From Hofstenia miamia (lineage: Eukaryota > Xenacoelomorpha > Acoela > Hofsteniidae), in the NCBI GenBank assembly GCA_900660155.1, contig CABFPE010000246.1, positions 354,840 to 418,839 on the forward strand: DNA of 64,000 nt, given 5' to 3'. This document shows positions 11,447 through 22,794 of the stretch, in pieces; the first letter of the stretch is position 1, and the number at the start of each line of letters is the position of its first letter. The position numbers and the translations under genes were made by a program. The notes under the pieces are model-generated. The model ran no database searches, was not told where the DNA came from, and was given only the letters and a program-made list of their open reading frames with translations.

Positions 11447-12446
11447 NNNNNNNNNNNNNNNNNNNNNNNNNNNNNNNNNNNNNNNNNNNNNNNNNNNNNN
11501 NNNNNNNNNNNNNNNNNNNNNNNNNNNNNNNNNNNNNNNNNNNNNNNNNNNNNNNNNNNNNNNNNNNNNNNNNNNNNNNNNNNNNNNNNNNNNNNNNNNN
11601 NNNNNNNNNNNNNNNNNNNNNNNNNNNNNNNNNNNNNNNNNNNNNNNNNNNNNNNNNNNNNNNNNNNNNNNNNNNNNNNNNNNNNNNNNNNNNNNNNNNN
11701 NNNNNNNNNNNNNNNNNNNNNNNNNNNNNNNNNNNNNNNNNNNNNNNNNNNNNNNNNNNNNNNNNNNNNNNNNNNNNNNNNNNNNNNNNNNNNNNNNNNN
11801 NNNNNNNNNNNNNNNNNNNNNNNNNNNNNNNNNNNNNNNNNNNNNNNNNNNNNNNNNNNNNNNNNNNNNNNNNNNNNNNNNNNNNNNNNNNNNNNNNNNN
11901 NNNNNNNNNNNNNNNNNNNNNNNNNNNNNNNNNNNNNNNNNNNNNNNNNNNNNNNNNNNNNNNNNNNNNNNNNNNNNNNNNNNNNNNNNNNNNNNNNNNN
12001 NNNNNNNNNNNNNNNNNNNNNNNNNNNNNNNNNNNNNNNNNNNNNNNNNNNNNNNNNNNNNNNNNNNNNNNNNNNNNNNNNNNNNNNNNNNNNNNNNNNN
12101 NNNNNNNNNNNNNNNNNNNNNNNNNNNNNNNNNNNNNNNNNNNNNNNNNNNNNNNNNNNNNNNNNNNNNNNNNNNNNNNNNNNNNNNNNNNNNNNNNNNN
12201 NNNNNNNNNNNNNNNNNNNNNNNNNNNNNNNNNNNNNNNNNNNNNNNNNNNNNNNNNNNNNNNNNNNNNNNNNNNNNNNNNNNNNNNNNNNNNNNNNNNN
12301 NNNNNNNNNNNNNNNNNNNNNNNNNNNNNNNNNNNNNNNNNNNNNNNNNNNNNNNNNNNNNNNNNNNNNNNNNNNNNNNNNNNNNNNNNNNNNNNNNNNN
12401 NNNNNNNNNNNNNNNNNNNNNNNNNNNNNNNNNNNNNNNNNNNNNN
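11447..12446. other. Assembly gap of exactly 1000 N
   Basis: A round-number gap, so its true size is unknown. Open frames that span it are artefacts. Confidence 1.
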
Positions 12447-12532
12447 TGATGAGTCACTAAAAAACACTCATCAATATCGCAGAGGTCAAAATGTCAGTTT
12501 GTGTAACCTTGTCTCCCTTAATATTACTACTT

Positions 12533-13319
12533 AAAATACTGTTTACAATTCTAAATTGCGTCAAACAATCAAGAACAATATTGAAAGTAATCTCTTGGTA
12601 TTTGCTGAAGCAATTAATTTAGAATTATTGTGGATCAGTCAATGTATATTGCCGGATTGTACAATTCAACAAACTCACCGGCTGCTAAACAAAAGAAATG
12701 CGAGATTGCATTTCTGATTGCATAGAAATTGTAATTTTAACTAATCGCCATTATTTTTTGTTATTGGCGGTGACTACTAATGTAAATGTTGATGAGCTAT
12801 CAAGTTTTATTTGTATGACAAAACTCAAACATAAAAATACAAGAAAATTAAGTCTAGATAATATTATAACCTCTCATTCAAATTTATATAAACAGTTTCA
12901 CAAATTTCAAGCTGGATTCTAGAGATAATCTTGTATTAATAGCAGAAACTTCGCGTACCATAGAATGGGTTGAGTTGAGACAGCATGGCTTTTCACATTA
13001 TAATGCAAACTATCCTGATACTTATTTATCTGATAGTTATTGTTCTTCTTCCACTCTTCACTAATTAAAATGCTGATAAAAGTTCGAAGCATTGATTTCT
13101 ATGATTGTGGTTTAATATACCAAAAAATTCAAATCAACTTCATAGTCAAATTTTGTTAAAAATCACGTCGTTTCAAACTTTTGCATGGTGAGTTAAGTAA
13201 ATGTGTTTTCAAATAAATTCTTAGGCTTCTTCGAGTGAACAAGCATTCTAAAGTCTTGATACACGCATTATTTTATTAAGAAAATGCGGCATTCAGCCAA
13301 TAAATCCAGTTCTTCATTC
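12533..13319. other. Intergenic sequence, no features seen
   Basis: AT-rich. A 74-codon frame at 12698-12922 has no recognisable features and no splice or homology support. Confidence 0.4.
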
Positions 13320-16310
13320 TCTTCCTTCCCAAGTGCTATGAACATTGAGCTGGCGTACAGTTTAAAATGTTAATTGGACTTAAAGTTCTTCAATGCCAGA
13401 ATAAACCTCTGAAATATTTTGGTTGTAAGCCAAGTATTGTGTTGAAATTTAGTGTGTAATTTTATTTTAGAAAGTGTAAATACATATTCCTTGTCAGATT
13501 TATTTTTTCCTTGTATATATTTTTACATAAATAATCTATTTTTAGCTAGGAAAACAAAAAATAAGAGACGGTTTTACCAAATAATATAAATATATCAGGA
13601 TAGGTTGGACTTGAACCAACAACTCAAGCCAAAGCATTAGCAAACAATATTCTTTTTAAAACTATGTTCTTTTCAATGTATTTCAATCTTAGAAATACAT
13701 GCGTAATTTCCACAAAGCTCATTAACACAGAAATTCTGAAAATTCCATTCTTTTAACTAGAACCACGTGGTTTTAATGCATTAGTTAGTCTTTGTGTAGG
13801 GTTTAATTGCGAAAGTTGGTTCTTCTTTACTGGGTAATTTGTCTTTATATTTTGAAATGTGAAATTCTCTTCTACAAAACTTATACAGCTAATGAACTTT
13901 AGAAATTATTTAATGTCTTGTTCTATGCATTAAAATCTTCTAGAACATATGCATATATATTTTTTGTAGTAATGACTAGTTATTCAAACACCTTCTCCAT
14001 GTGGAGGTGTAGAAATTGAAAATTATTAATGCTTTCAATTAATGCTAAATCTTAGAGGCTACAATGCTTTTAAACCACATTTGTTATAACATTTGATAGT
14101 CACTATAATAACACCACCTTCATGTAGAAGAGTGAGAATTGAAAATCAATTATCTTTTCAATTAATGCTAATGTATGTTAGAGACTTCCACACTTTATAA
14201 CACATAGCAGGGCTTTCTATACTGTTGATCATTTGTCATTCATCATGAAAACAATATATATGCTATTATTATGGTTAAATCGATTACAATGTTAGATATG
14301 ATATATTTAAACCATCACATAAAGAGATACAAATTTATTAATTATAATGAAATGTGGGTTTTCATCTGATCATTATATCCAGTAACAGGCTAATAATTCA
14401 CTAACACAACAAAAACCTGTTTGTATGTCAGCCATTCATTGCAAAATAAGGAAAGTTCACAGTAAATTTTAGGCACGGAATTATTTATTTCATGAATAAA
14501 TAATCAAAAATTACTATCATCACAACCAATTGTTGTGAAAAAATGAACACCACATGAATATTAAGTGTATAAATTTGAACAAAATGATGGTTTAAAACAA
14601 CGGGGATTTATCTGATCATTCTATTATCAATGCAATGAAGACAAAAGAATTTTATAACTTTGTTTAGTTATTTCTAAAATCTCATATCAAATAAACTTTG
14701 ACTTCATTAAGTGAATTCTATACAAATATATTTTGACCAAAAACGCCATGTTCTAGTTTCCATGGAGTTTATATTGCTAAACAAAAAAGCTTAAAAATGA
14801 AAACGGGGCAGTGAATTTGGTAAAAACAGTATCAGGATCTTTCAGCCAATGGAATCATCCGCCAATGACTAGTCACTGTCAAATAGTCAAATTATAATTT
14901 AAATTTTTTGGAATGGAATTTATTAAAGCAAAAAAGGGTATCTTCTTGCAGAGAAATGTTTTTTGTATAGAAAAAGCAGAGAAAATAAATATAAATATTA
15001 ATTTAATTAAGTGATATGTTTTTATGCTCATTTTTGATTTTTTGTGAATGTATTTATTTAGAATCATCTTATTGGCATTGCACAATATCTACATTCCGAT
15101 TCTTGGTGTAAGAATAACACAGCTGTACATTTGTACAGATCATGTGAGTTCGAATCTCACTGAATCATAAAGGCAATAATTTATTTTGCATTATACTTAC
15201 AATATGTAAAATATATTCTATTATGTATCTATATTTTAGTTGGTTCATCATTTACGTCTTAAATTTTTAATTTGTAAATGATTTTATTCAATAAAAAGTT
15301 CCTTTTGAAAACAAATAAAATATAAAAAATATTAGTAGAATATAATGAAGAACTGTCAAAGCAAGCAAATCACATTAAGAGCAAGAACAAAATGCCTCTC
15401 AAAAATTTAATAGCTAGCAATTCTATACAGTAATATTAATAAGTGGTATTTGGAAAAAATGCTGTTTGATATTTGAAAATTGAATGTAAATATCGCCTAC
15501 ATTGTTCATTAGAAAAATAATGGAGTTAACAAAAAATCACGAATTGTAAAATAAATGAAAAGTATAAAAATGCACAAGAAAGCAGCATCATTTATAATTT
15601 TATGTATATTAATTCATTAAATTAATGAATTAAAGAATTACACTATTAATAAATTAGTATTAAATTATTTTAAAGAACAAAAGTTGAGATGACAATGATA
15701 ATCTTTAACTGCTGCAATATCGATAAATTAACTGAAATTTAGCAAACGTTCCAGCAAAAACAACATTATTTTAATTTTTGCATTATTAGTTTAAGGTCCT
15801 AAGATTAAAATCATATGTTCAATTATTTACTTGTACTGATTTCCTATATAATAAATTAAAATTCCAAGAAGCTTGAAAGTCAAGGCTTAATTGTCATCTC
15901 AATGAGTATTAAAATAATTTACAACAAATATTTTTATTAAAATTTGCAATTATATATTTTATAAATTACTATTAAAATAAGAAAACTATAATATAATTTG
16001 TTTTTGTTTTGATGCCTTTGGTTTATAGTGGCCACAACTGTAAAAACAAAGAAATTCAGGAAAAAAATAATCAGCAAATAAATAATGAAATAATATTGTA
16101 TTTTTAAGGTTCTTTGTTCTATTTAATGAATCATATCTATTGAAAATTGATGTTTCAGCTATCCATTTTACATATGGTTTCATATTAGAAAACCATTTCT
16201 TTCATATATCAAATTCTTAGTTATTCTGGTTGATGAGGGTAAATTGAAGTGAAAGCTTGGTTAATCTAACCATGTTTTACACTTAGCTATGAAACGGTTT
16301 TTTTGTTATA
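13320..16310 (+). repeat. 3-kb non-coding dispersed repeat, copy 1
   Basis: Collinear over most of its length with 57672-59925 in the same orientation. Shared blocks include the stretch with GCCAAGT.TTGTGTTGAAATTTAG near 13430, the ATGAAATGTGGGT block near 14350, and the TAGAAAACC.TTTCTTTCAT block near 16185. No ORF is conserved between the copies. Near 13604-13625, read on the - strand, is a tRNA T-arm-like GTTGGTTCAAGTCCAAC that is also recognisable in copy 2. It may be a non-autonomous element, a very long LTR or leader, or a segmental duplication. Confidence 0.75.
15097..15167 (+). other. tRNA-like cloverleaf, probably a relic
   Basis: The D-arm pairs GTGT with ACAC around a 7-base loop. 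The T-arm is perfect (GTGAG, loop TTCGAAT, CTCAC), and GATTC pairs with GAATC in the acceptor. The middle arm folds as CTGTAC-ATTT-GTACAG, with a 4-base loop instead of a 7-base anticodon loop, so I cannot assign an anticodon. It could be a decayed tRNA, a mitochondrial tRNA insertion, or a SINE head. It has no obvious equivalent in the second copy of the 3-kb repeat. Confidence 0.35.
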
Positions 16311-17213
16311 CAGGTATGTTTATTCTTGAATTTTACCTAAGATGATGCATTTCAATTTGGGTTTTTATTTAACACTTAGAATTTTGCATAGTAGTGCTGG
16401 GGGTGAATTTATTCTTTGAGCACTTATTAAGTTTCCTATTTCAATTAATAATTAATGTGTTTTAAGTGGTCTTACGCTTTTTTATCTTGAGTAACATGGC
16501 GTTAAACAGTACTTGTCTAAGAGCCAATTAATGTCAATTTGACTTGTCTAAGTCATATATTATCATGGAGTCATAGTCAACAATCTAAATGAAGTGAATG
16601 CGGAAACATTTTAGCTTAATTGTTAGCTACTAAGCTTACAAAATATTAGTTTGCAATTTTTACAAAATTCTTTGCAAACTCTCTTTAAAATACCATGTGC
16701 CTATATTTTTTACATGTGAAGAATATTTACAAGCATTTGTATGATTAGAAGGTGATCTTAAAAACTCAAAGATTGAAGTCAATGTGTGTGATTTTTGCTA
16801 TGTTGAATATTTTGTTTAATTGCATGCATTTTAAATTTCCTATTTTTTTTAAATGGTAGCTTCCTGAATCTATAAATTTTTGCACATCGATTTTCACTTT
16901 GTTATACCATTGGATGATATTAACTGAATATGTATTAAGTTTTTCAAGTCATAGCAAAGGTTATACCATTGGTAAGCGATTTAGAGATGTTGTTTTTCAC
17001 CTATAAATTATTTCATAATTTTCTCAAAATTCTTGGTTATCAGTCTTCTAAATACCATTTACCCATAAATTTTATATTGAATAATACACTATTTACAAGC
17101 CTTTGTACGCTTATAAGGTGATTTCAACATGGAGTTGACTAATTTAATGTTTGGAAATAATATCCAGCAAAGGGGAATTGAGTGTGTAGCAATATGTCAA
17201 CTAGAAGAATGGT
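16311..17213. repeat. Degenerate tandem duplication, about 360-bp period
   Basis: The stretch near 16670-16770 (TACCATGTGCC..., ATTTACAAGCATTTGTA, AAGGTGAT) recurs about 360 bases later near 17030-17130 with many changes. Non-coding. Confidence 0.55.
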
Positions 17214-18900
17214 AAATTGTCGAAAAATGCATTCTCATTTCTATGGCAACTACACAATGCAATGGAAAAGATATCAACAAGACTGTGAGCAAGAGTCAAA
17301 CCAAATAAACTGAAAAACGTGCAAAGTTGAGAAAAGATGTAACCGTCAGCAAATTATTAAATCCCCCTGAAAATCCATATAAACCAAAAAGAAATGCAGA
17401 GAAAAAACTTTTGTGTAAAACTGATATCATAATAGTGTATTAATGAAAGCATGTATATTTATAAATCCTACTAATAGTATTGCATGTATAATTTATTTAG
17501 AAAACGAAATTGCCTTTATCATGTAAGTCTATATTTAATATGCCTGTAATGTTTAAGTATGGCGAATATTTTCCCATTTTGTATTAGCAAAAAATGAATT
17601 AAATGTAAGGATTTTTACAATATAGCACATATTTGAAAAATGAATTGTAACCTGCATGTAATGAATAGCCCCTGAAAAAATGAATTAAATTTTGTATAAT
17701 AGGATTACATGTGTAATTTTTTTGGAAAACGAAATTGCCTTTATCATGTAAGTCTATATTTCATACGCCTGTAATGTTTAAGTATGGCGAATATTTTCTC
17801 GTTTTGTATTAGCGAAAAAATGAATCAAATGCGTGGAATTTTTTCGAATGAAAAATAGCAATGTATTTGAAAAAACGAAAGATGAAATTGCCTTTATCAT
17901 GTAAGTCTATATTTCATACGCCTGTAATGTTTAAGTATGGCGAATATTTTCTCGTTTTGTATTAGCGAAAAAATGAATCAAACNAAATTGTCGAAAAATG
18001 CATTCTCATTTCTATGGCAACTACACAATGCAATGGAAAAGATATCAACAAGACTGTGAGCAAGAGTCAAACCAAATAAACTGAAAAACGTGCAAAGTTG
18101 AGAAAAGATGTAACAGTCAGCAAATTATTAAATCCCCCTGAAAATCCATATAAACCAAAAAGAAATGCAGTAAATCCCCCTGAAAATCCATATAAACCAA
18201 AAAGAAATGCAGAGAAAAAACTGTTGTGTAAAACTGATATCATAATAGTGTATTAATGAAAGCATGTATATTTATAAATCCTACTAATAGTATTGCATGT
18301 ATAATTTATTTAGAAAACGAAATTGCCTTTATCATGTAAGTCTATATTTAATATGCCTGTAATGTTTAAGTATGGCGAATATTTTCCCATTTTGTATTAG
18401 CAAAAAATGAATTAAATGTAAGGATTTTTACAATATAGCACATATTTGAAAAATGAATTGTAACCTGCATGTAATGAATAGCCCCTGAAAAAATGAATTA
18501 AATTTTGTATAATAGGATTACATGTGTAATTTTTATGGAAAACGAAATTGCCTTTATCATGTAAGTCTATATTTCATATGCCTGTAATGTTGAAGTATGG
18601 CGAATATTTTCCTGTTTTGTATGTTGGATAATAGCAAAAAAAAGAAATAAATGCATGGAATTTTTTACAAATAGGAAACATTGGTGAAAACGAATTTATT
18701 ACAACAATTGCAGATATTAATCATTAGCAGCCTAGGGCATTTCTTACAATGAAATAGCAGTGTATTTGAAAAACGAAATGTAGGCCTTTGCAAATAATGT
18801 ATAGAAAAATGAATTAAATTACACTGATTGTTAATCATTGAAAATGCATGGAAGTTTTTACAGAAAAGAACATTATTCATTAGTCAACAGTGTTTTATCA
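17214..18900. repeat. Complex repeat block, partly duplicated across a single N
   Basis: 17214-17850 and 17985-18660 are nearly the same sequence, with N at 17984. A sub-unit starting ATTGCCTTTATCATGTAAGT occurs five times (near 17509, 17736, 17889, 18323 and 18548). The second copy has a small internal duplication of AAATCCCCCTGAAAATCCAT and following bases. The family also occurs, inverted and diverged, at 42060-43005. The large duplication may be an assembly artefact; the sub-unit repeats seem real because they occur inside each half. Confidence 0.8.
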
Positions 18901-19370
18901 CAAACACAAAATAAACTGTCAGCTAAGAATGTTTAAATACCATTAGATGCACGTTGAATAGCTCTACGATAAATTAACTTTTAATTTTGAATTTCATTAA
19001 TTTTCCTCATTTTTAGAGCAATAAATGTAATTGATAAAAACATAACTCTTTAATAGAATTTTGTTCAAACTTTTAGTACATTTTGTAGTTCGAACTTTAC
19101 TTTAAATGAATCCAAAAAATTGGCATTTTCACTCTCAAAGAATATCAATAAAGGTTTTCCAATGAAATAAATACGTCAAATTCATTTTCAAAATGGATAT
19201 GAAGGTTATATGGAATTTTTTACAAAATTTATTTTCAAATAGGCTCAATTGTACGCAATTTTTGGAAAACTTTAAAATCATAGTTTTTATTGTATGTTAT
19301 TAATGTTATTGTTTGTTAAATTTGCTGTTTTTTCCAAATTTTTTTTAAAATGCTTGCTAATAATAATTTT
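18901..19370. other. Intergenic sequence, no features seen
   Basis: AT-rich, non-coding, next to the LINE 3' end. Confidence 0.4.
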
Positions 19371-19516
19371 GTATTCAGGGGCGCTATTTTTTTTACGAAA
19401 AATATTTGGCATCGCTATAATAGTTCATGTAGTCAGTGCCACTATAATAGTCCAAAAAATGATATTCTCCTTGCACATCACAGCTTCATGCTGGTATCTC
19501 TCTCAGCTCGGGGAAC

Positions 19517-20530
19517 TCACCAGTTCCCAGGGAGTCTGAGAGCTTTCCCCAGGACTCTAGCTGTTCCTAACAATGCTGCCTTCTGTGCTACTGCTCCTCC
19601 CCACTTTGGTACTCCCAACTCCTCCAAGTATCTCTTATGCTTCTTACTCACTGCTCCTAGTGCTCCTACAACTACCGGGACTACTTCAACCTTCTTTAAC
19701 TTCCACAGCCTTTCTATTTCCTCTGCCAACTCTCTGTACTTGTCTATCTTCTCTTTCTCCTTGCTTTCTACATTCTTGTCCTTTGGTACAGCTATGTCTA
19801 TCACTGTTCCTAATCTTTGCTCTTTGTCTACCACTACTATGTCTGGCCTCCGTGCTTCTATCACTTTGCTCGTCTGTATGTTGAAATCCCACAGTATCTT
19901 AACCTTCTCATTTTCTATGACGCCCTGTGGCTTGTGCTCATACCACTTGTCTCCTGCTTCTAACCCATGCTGCCTGCTCAAACTCCAGTGTACCATTCTT
20001 CCCACCTTGTCATGCCTGAACTTATACTCATTCTGTGCCAACTTCTCACACCCTGCTATCAGATGATCTACTGTCTCCGCCTCTTTCTTACATAGCCTAC
20101 ACTTATCACTTACTTCTACTCTTCTGTCTATATGCTTCTTCACCCAGTTTGTTCTTATTGCTTGCTCCTGTGCTGCCATTATTAGTGCTTCTGTTTCTCT
20201 CTTCAGTCCTGCCTTCTTTAACCACTTGTTGCTCTCTTCTCTGTCACACTTTTCTGTGTTCCTCCAGTATTCTCCATGCATTGCCTTCTGCCTATACCTT
20301 GTTTGTCTCTCTGATTCCATCCTACTCTGGTATATCTTCTTTCCTTCACTCTCAGTTCTTATCTTCTTTAACTCCTTAGTGACCTCAAGTAGGGACCCTT
20401 TAGGTTGCTCTTCTACATATTCCTTTAACCCTAGTGCTTCTGCTTCTACAGTTTCCTCAACACTTAGCAGCCCTTTCCCTCCCTTATGCCTTGCCATGTA
20501 CAGCCTATCTACATCTCCATTGAGGTTGAA
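19517..20530 (-). CDS. LINE ORF, C-terminal zinc knuckle and restriction-like endonuclease
   Basis: About 330 codons; the upstream codons LNGDVDRLY are in frame before the first Met (MARHKGGKGLL), which supports continuity with the RT part. The CCHC knuckle is C133-C136-H145-C150, counted from that Met (CRLCKKEAETVDHLIAGC). The PD-(D/E)XK nuclease core is RRPDIVVVD ... GTVIDIAVP, with catalytic acids at about 219 and 234. In this LINE group the nuclease nicks the target to prime reverse transcription. The frame ends at a normal stop (LRLPGNW), followed by about 140 bases of 3' UTR. Confidence 0.85.
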   Translation of the reverse strand, partial: FNLNGDVDRLYMARHKGGKGLLSVEETVEAEALGLKEYVEEQPKGSLLEVTKELKKIRTESEGKKIYQSRMESERQTRYRQKAMHGEYWRNTEKCDREESNKWLKKAGLKRETEALIMAAQEQAIRTNWVKKHIDRRVEVSDKCRLCKKEAETVDHLIAGCEKLAQNEYKFRHDKVGRMVHWSLSRQHGLEAGDKWYEHKPQGVIENEKVKILWDFNIQTSKVIEARRPDIVVVDKEQRLGTVIDIAVPKDKNVESKEKEKIDKYRELAEEIERLWKLKKVEVVPVVVGALGAVSKKHKRYLEELGVPKWGGAVAQKAALLGTARVLGKALRLPGNW

Positions 20531-22772
20531 TGCTCTCTGCTGCTAGTATCTTCCTTGTCTCCCTGTCTAATTCCCTCAGTTCATTCTTATTCCACCTAAC
20601 TATTCCTGCCGAATATCTCAACACTGGTATCACCCACGTATTAATTGCCTTTATGCTGTTCTGCCCATTCAATGCTGACTTCTGTAGTACCTTCCTTACT
20701 CTCCTCTTGTACTCTTTCTTTAGCCTCATCTTCATTTCCACGTGATCTGTCCTGTCCTTCTCTATTACTCCTAAGTACTTGTACCCCTCCTTGACTTCCT
20801 CAATCTTATCCCCACTGCTTGTCCTCAAACCCTCCCCGTCCACACACTTGCCTCTAGTCATTGTCACTGCTGCACACTTTCCTAATCCAAACTCCAACCC
20901 TGAATCTCTGCTTGCCTTCTCCAATGTCTCCACTTGCTTCTGCAACATCTTCCTTGAACTAGCGTACATCTTCAGGTCGTCCATGTACCACAGGTGACTC
21001 ACTGCTCTACCATTCTTCTCCATCTTATACCCTATGCCTGTCTCCTTTATCCGTTCTGTTATAGGTATTAAGCTAACTACAAACAGTAGTGGCGCTAAGC
21101 TGTCTCCCTGGAATATACCCCGTCTAAACCTCAACCTATGCCCATCTATCTCAGTCTGCCACTTTGCCATCTCCCTCTCTAGAAACTCAACCCATTTCCG
21201 TGAAACTCCATTGGCCTCTAGCGTCCTCAATACCCACCTATGTGAAATGCTGTCATATGCCTTCCTGTAATCTATCCATGCCATTGCTAAGTTCGTCTTT
21301 CTTCTTCTACAATTCTCCACCACTGCCTGGTCTATCAACAACTGGTCTTTGCATCCTCTCGTCTTTGTCCTACATCCCTTCTGCTCCTCTGGTATCAACC
21401 TATTCTGTTCTAAGTAACATGCCAGCCTACTTGAAATCACTGAAGTTAGCAATTTCCACGTTGTTGGCAGACATGTTATTGGCCTGAAGTTGCTTGCCTC
21501 ACTACCTTTCTTTGGGTCCTTCTGTATCAGAAATGTCTTCCCCACTACCATCCACTCTGGACACCCACTCACCACACACTCCTCCAATGCTGCTGCTAGT
21601 CTCTCATGAACACTTGTGAACTTCTTCAGCCAATACCCATGTACCTCATCTCTGCCTGGCGCCTTCCAGTTCTTCATCTTCTTTAGAGCCTCCTTCAGCC
21701 TTACAGTTGTGATTACTTCTTCTTCTTGCCTGGCTTCTTTCTGCATCTGTACATTCTCTATCTCTGGTCCCGCACTTCCCCATATATTCTCCCAGAACCT
21801 TACTGCATCTTCGCCTGCTCTAGCTGTAGCCTTTTCTCCTGCATCTAGTTCTTTGTAGAATCTTCCTTCTTGAGTCTCAAACTTCATATTGTCTCTTGCC
21901 TGCTTTGCCCTTGCCCTATACTTTCTCAGTTTCTCAGCTTCTGCAACTAATCTCTGCTTTAGCTCTTCTCTTGCAGTTTCTATTTTCTTCCCTTTACTTA
22001 CCCTGCACCTGTCCTGCACCGCCTTACCTGTCCTGATCTTCCCTATTTGCTGCCTAATCTTTGCCACTTTATTCTCAATTCTCCTCTCCCATGCTGGCTT
22101 TCTGTCTCCCTTATCTTCTTGAAGCCTCTTCTTCTTTATTTCCATGCCTACATTCTTCAGCACCTCACATGCCCCTGCATACACTAAGCTATTTACTTCT
22201 GTAACACTCCTAGCATCTATCCTCTCCAACACTTTATTGACTTTTGCTGTCTCTACTGCTAGCTTACTTCTCTTAACTCTTCTTGGGACTGGCAACCTAG
22301 CTCTCTCACCTATTTCTTCCTTCATCTTTTCCTTGATTGCTTCAGTTTCTGCATCTACTGCTGCTTCAGCCACTTCTGTCTCAACATCTATCACTTCATC
22401 GTCCCTTTGCATAACTTGTTCAACTCTCTTTTTCCCCTTACTCTCATCCAGCTGTAACTTTCTCACTTGCCCTGCAAGCCTCTGCTCTGTAACTTCTAAT
22501 CCCGTTCTTGCCTTCCTCCATTCTTCCAACATTCTCTTCCTGTAACCCCTCTCATCTGGCCTGCTTCTTCTGTAACACTCCAATGCTGTCCTGTTCTGCT
22601 CATCTGTCCACTTATGCCGTTGTCCATTGGTCTGTGTGGATCCTGTACTGCCACTTCTCGAGTCCACACTCCCGATTGTGGAGTCCGCCTGTTGTCCGGA
22701 GATTCTTAGCACCCTCTGACCATTGAAGGCCTGCCGGGGACTGAGGGCCTTTGCTCTATCATGACTTTTCAT
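20505..22772 (-). CDS. LINE ORF, N-terminal DNA-binding region and reverse transcriptase
   Basis: 755 codons. Residues about 52-105 (HKWTDEQNRTALECYRR ... TEQRLAGQVRKL) look like a Myb/SANT-type DNA-binding domain as in other RLE LINEs. About 115-345 is highly charged. The RT runs from about 350 to 640: KNWKAPGRDEVHGYWL, RPITCLPTTWKLLT, WIDYRKAYDS near 499-508, RRGIFQGDSLAPLLF, and the catalytic YMDDL near 596. The frame ends in the RT thumb (RYSAGIVRW ... ESIQPQWRCR). Related elements continue directly into the endonuclease, and that continuation is found in another frame a few bases on. One frameshift near 20527 therefore separates RT from endonuclease in what was a single protein. All RT catalytic residues I can check are present. 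Confidence 0.85.
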   Translation of the reverse strand: MKSHDRAKALSPRQAFNGQRVLRISGQQADSTIGSVDSRSGSTGSTQTNGQRHKWTDEQNRTALECYRRSRPDERGYRKRMLEEWRKARTGLEVTEQRLAGQVRKLQLDESKGKKRVEQVMQRDDEVIDVETEVAEAAVDAETEAIKEKMKEEIGERARLPVPRRVKRSKLAVETAKVNKVLERIDARSVTEVNSLVYAGACEVLKNVGMEIKKKRLQEDKGDRKPAWERRIENKVAKIRQQIGKIRTGKAVQDRCRVSKGKKIETAREELKQRLVAEAEKLRKYRARAKQARDNMKFETQEGRFYKELDAGEKATARAGEDAVRFWENIWGSAGPEIENVQMQKEARQEEEVITTVRLKEALKKMKNWKAPGRDEVHGYWLKKFTSVHERLAAALEECVVSGCPEWMVVGKTFLIQKDPKKGSEASNFRPITCLPTTWKLLTSVISSRLACYLEQNRLIPEEQKGCRTKTRGCKDQLLIDQAVVENCRRRKTNLAMAWIDYRKAYDSISHRWVLRTLEANGVSRKWVEFLEREMAKWQTEIDGHRLRFRRGIFQGDSLAPLLFVVSLIPITERIKETGIGYKMEKNGRAVSHLWYMDDLKMYASSRKMLQKQVETLEKASRDSGLEFGLGKCAAVTMTRGKCVDGEGLRTSSGDKIEEVKEGYKYLGVIEKDRTDHVEMKMRLKKEYKRRVRKVLQKSALNGQNSIKAINTWVIPVLRYSAGIVRWNKNELRELDRETRKILAAESIQPQWRCR

Positions 22773-22794
22773 CAGTGTTATTTTTTGTGTTTGA

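Larger units (their letters stand above)
10594..12532. mobile_element. DNA transposon with about 85-bp terminal inverted repeats, interior partly missing
   Basis: The left end (10594-10678) is a near-perfect reverse complement of the right end (12447-12532). Both ends read AGTAGTAATATTAAGGGAGA at the outer edge and run inward through AGTGACTCATCA. A TTAA beside GGGAGAC at each end could be the target duplication, but the inverted repeat seems to continue past it. No transposase is visible, and 1000 bases of the interior are N. A 70-bp piece of the interior (about 10874-10944) recurs at 35635-35707, showing the family is dispersed. Superfamily unknown; TTAA-target groups such as Kolobok or piggyBac are only suggestions. 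Confidence 0.75.

Noticed and set aside
11339-12467. Long open frames of 340-373 codons on both strands
   Set aside because: They consist almost entirely of N and reflect the 1000-base gap.
15097-15167. Functional cytosolic tRNA gene
   Set aside because: Acceptor stem has mismatches and the anticodon arm has a 4-base loop, so no anticodon can be read.
17214-18660. CRISPR-like or other regularly spaced array
   Set aside because: Sub-units are about 100 bp or longer, unevenly spaced and diverged; part of the apparent order comes from the false duplication at the single N.
19294-22726. Many + strand open frames opposite the RLE LINE
   Set aside because: They are antisense shadows of the GC-richer LINE ORF and share no family features.
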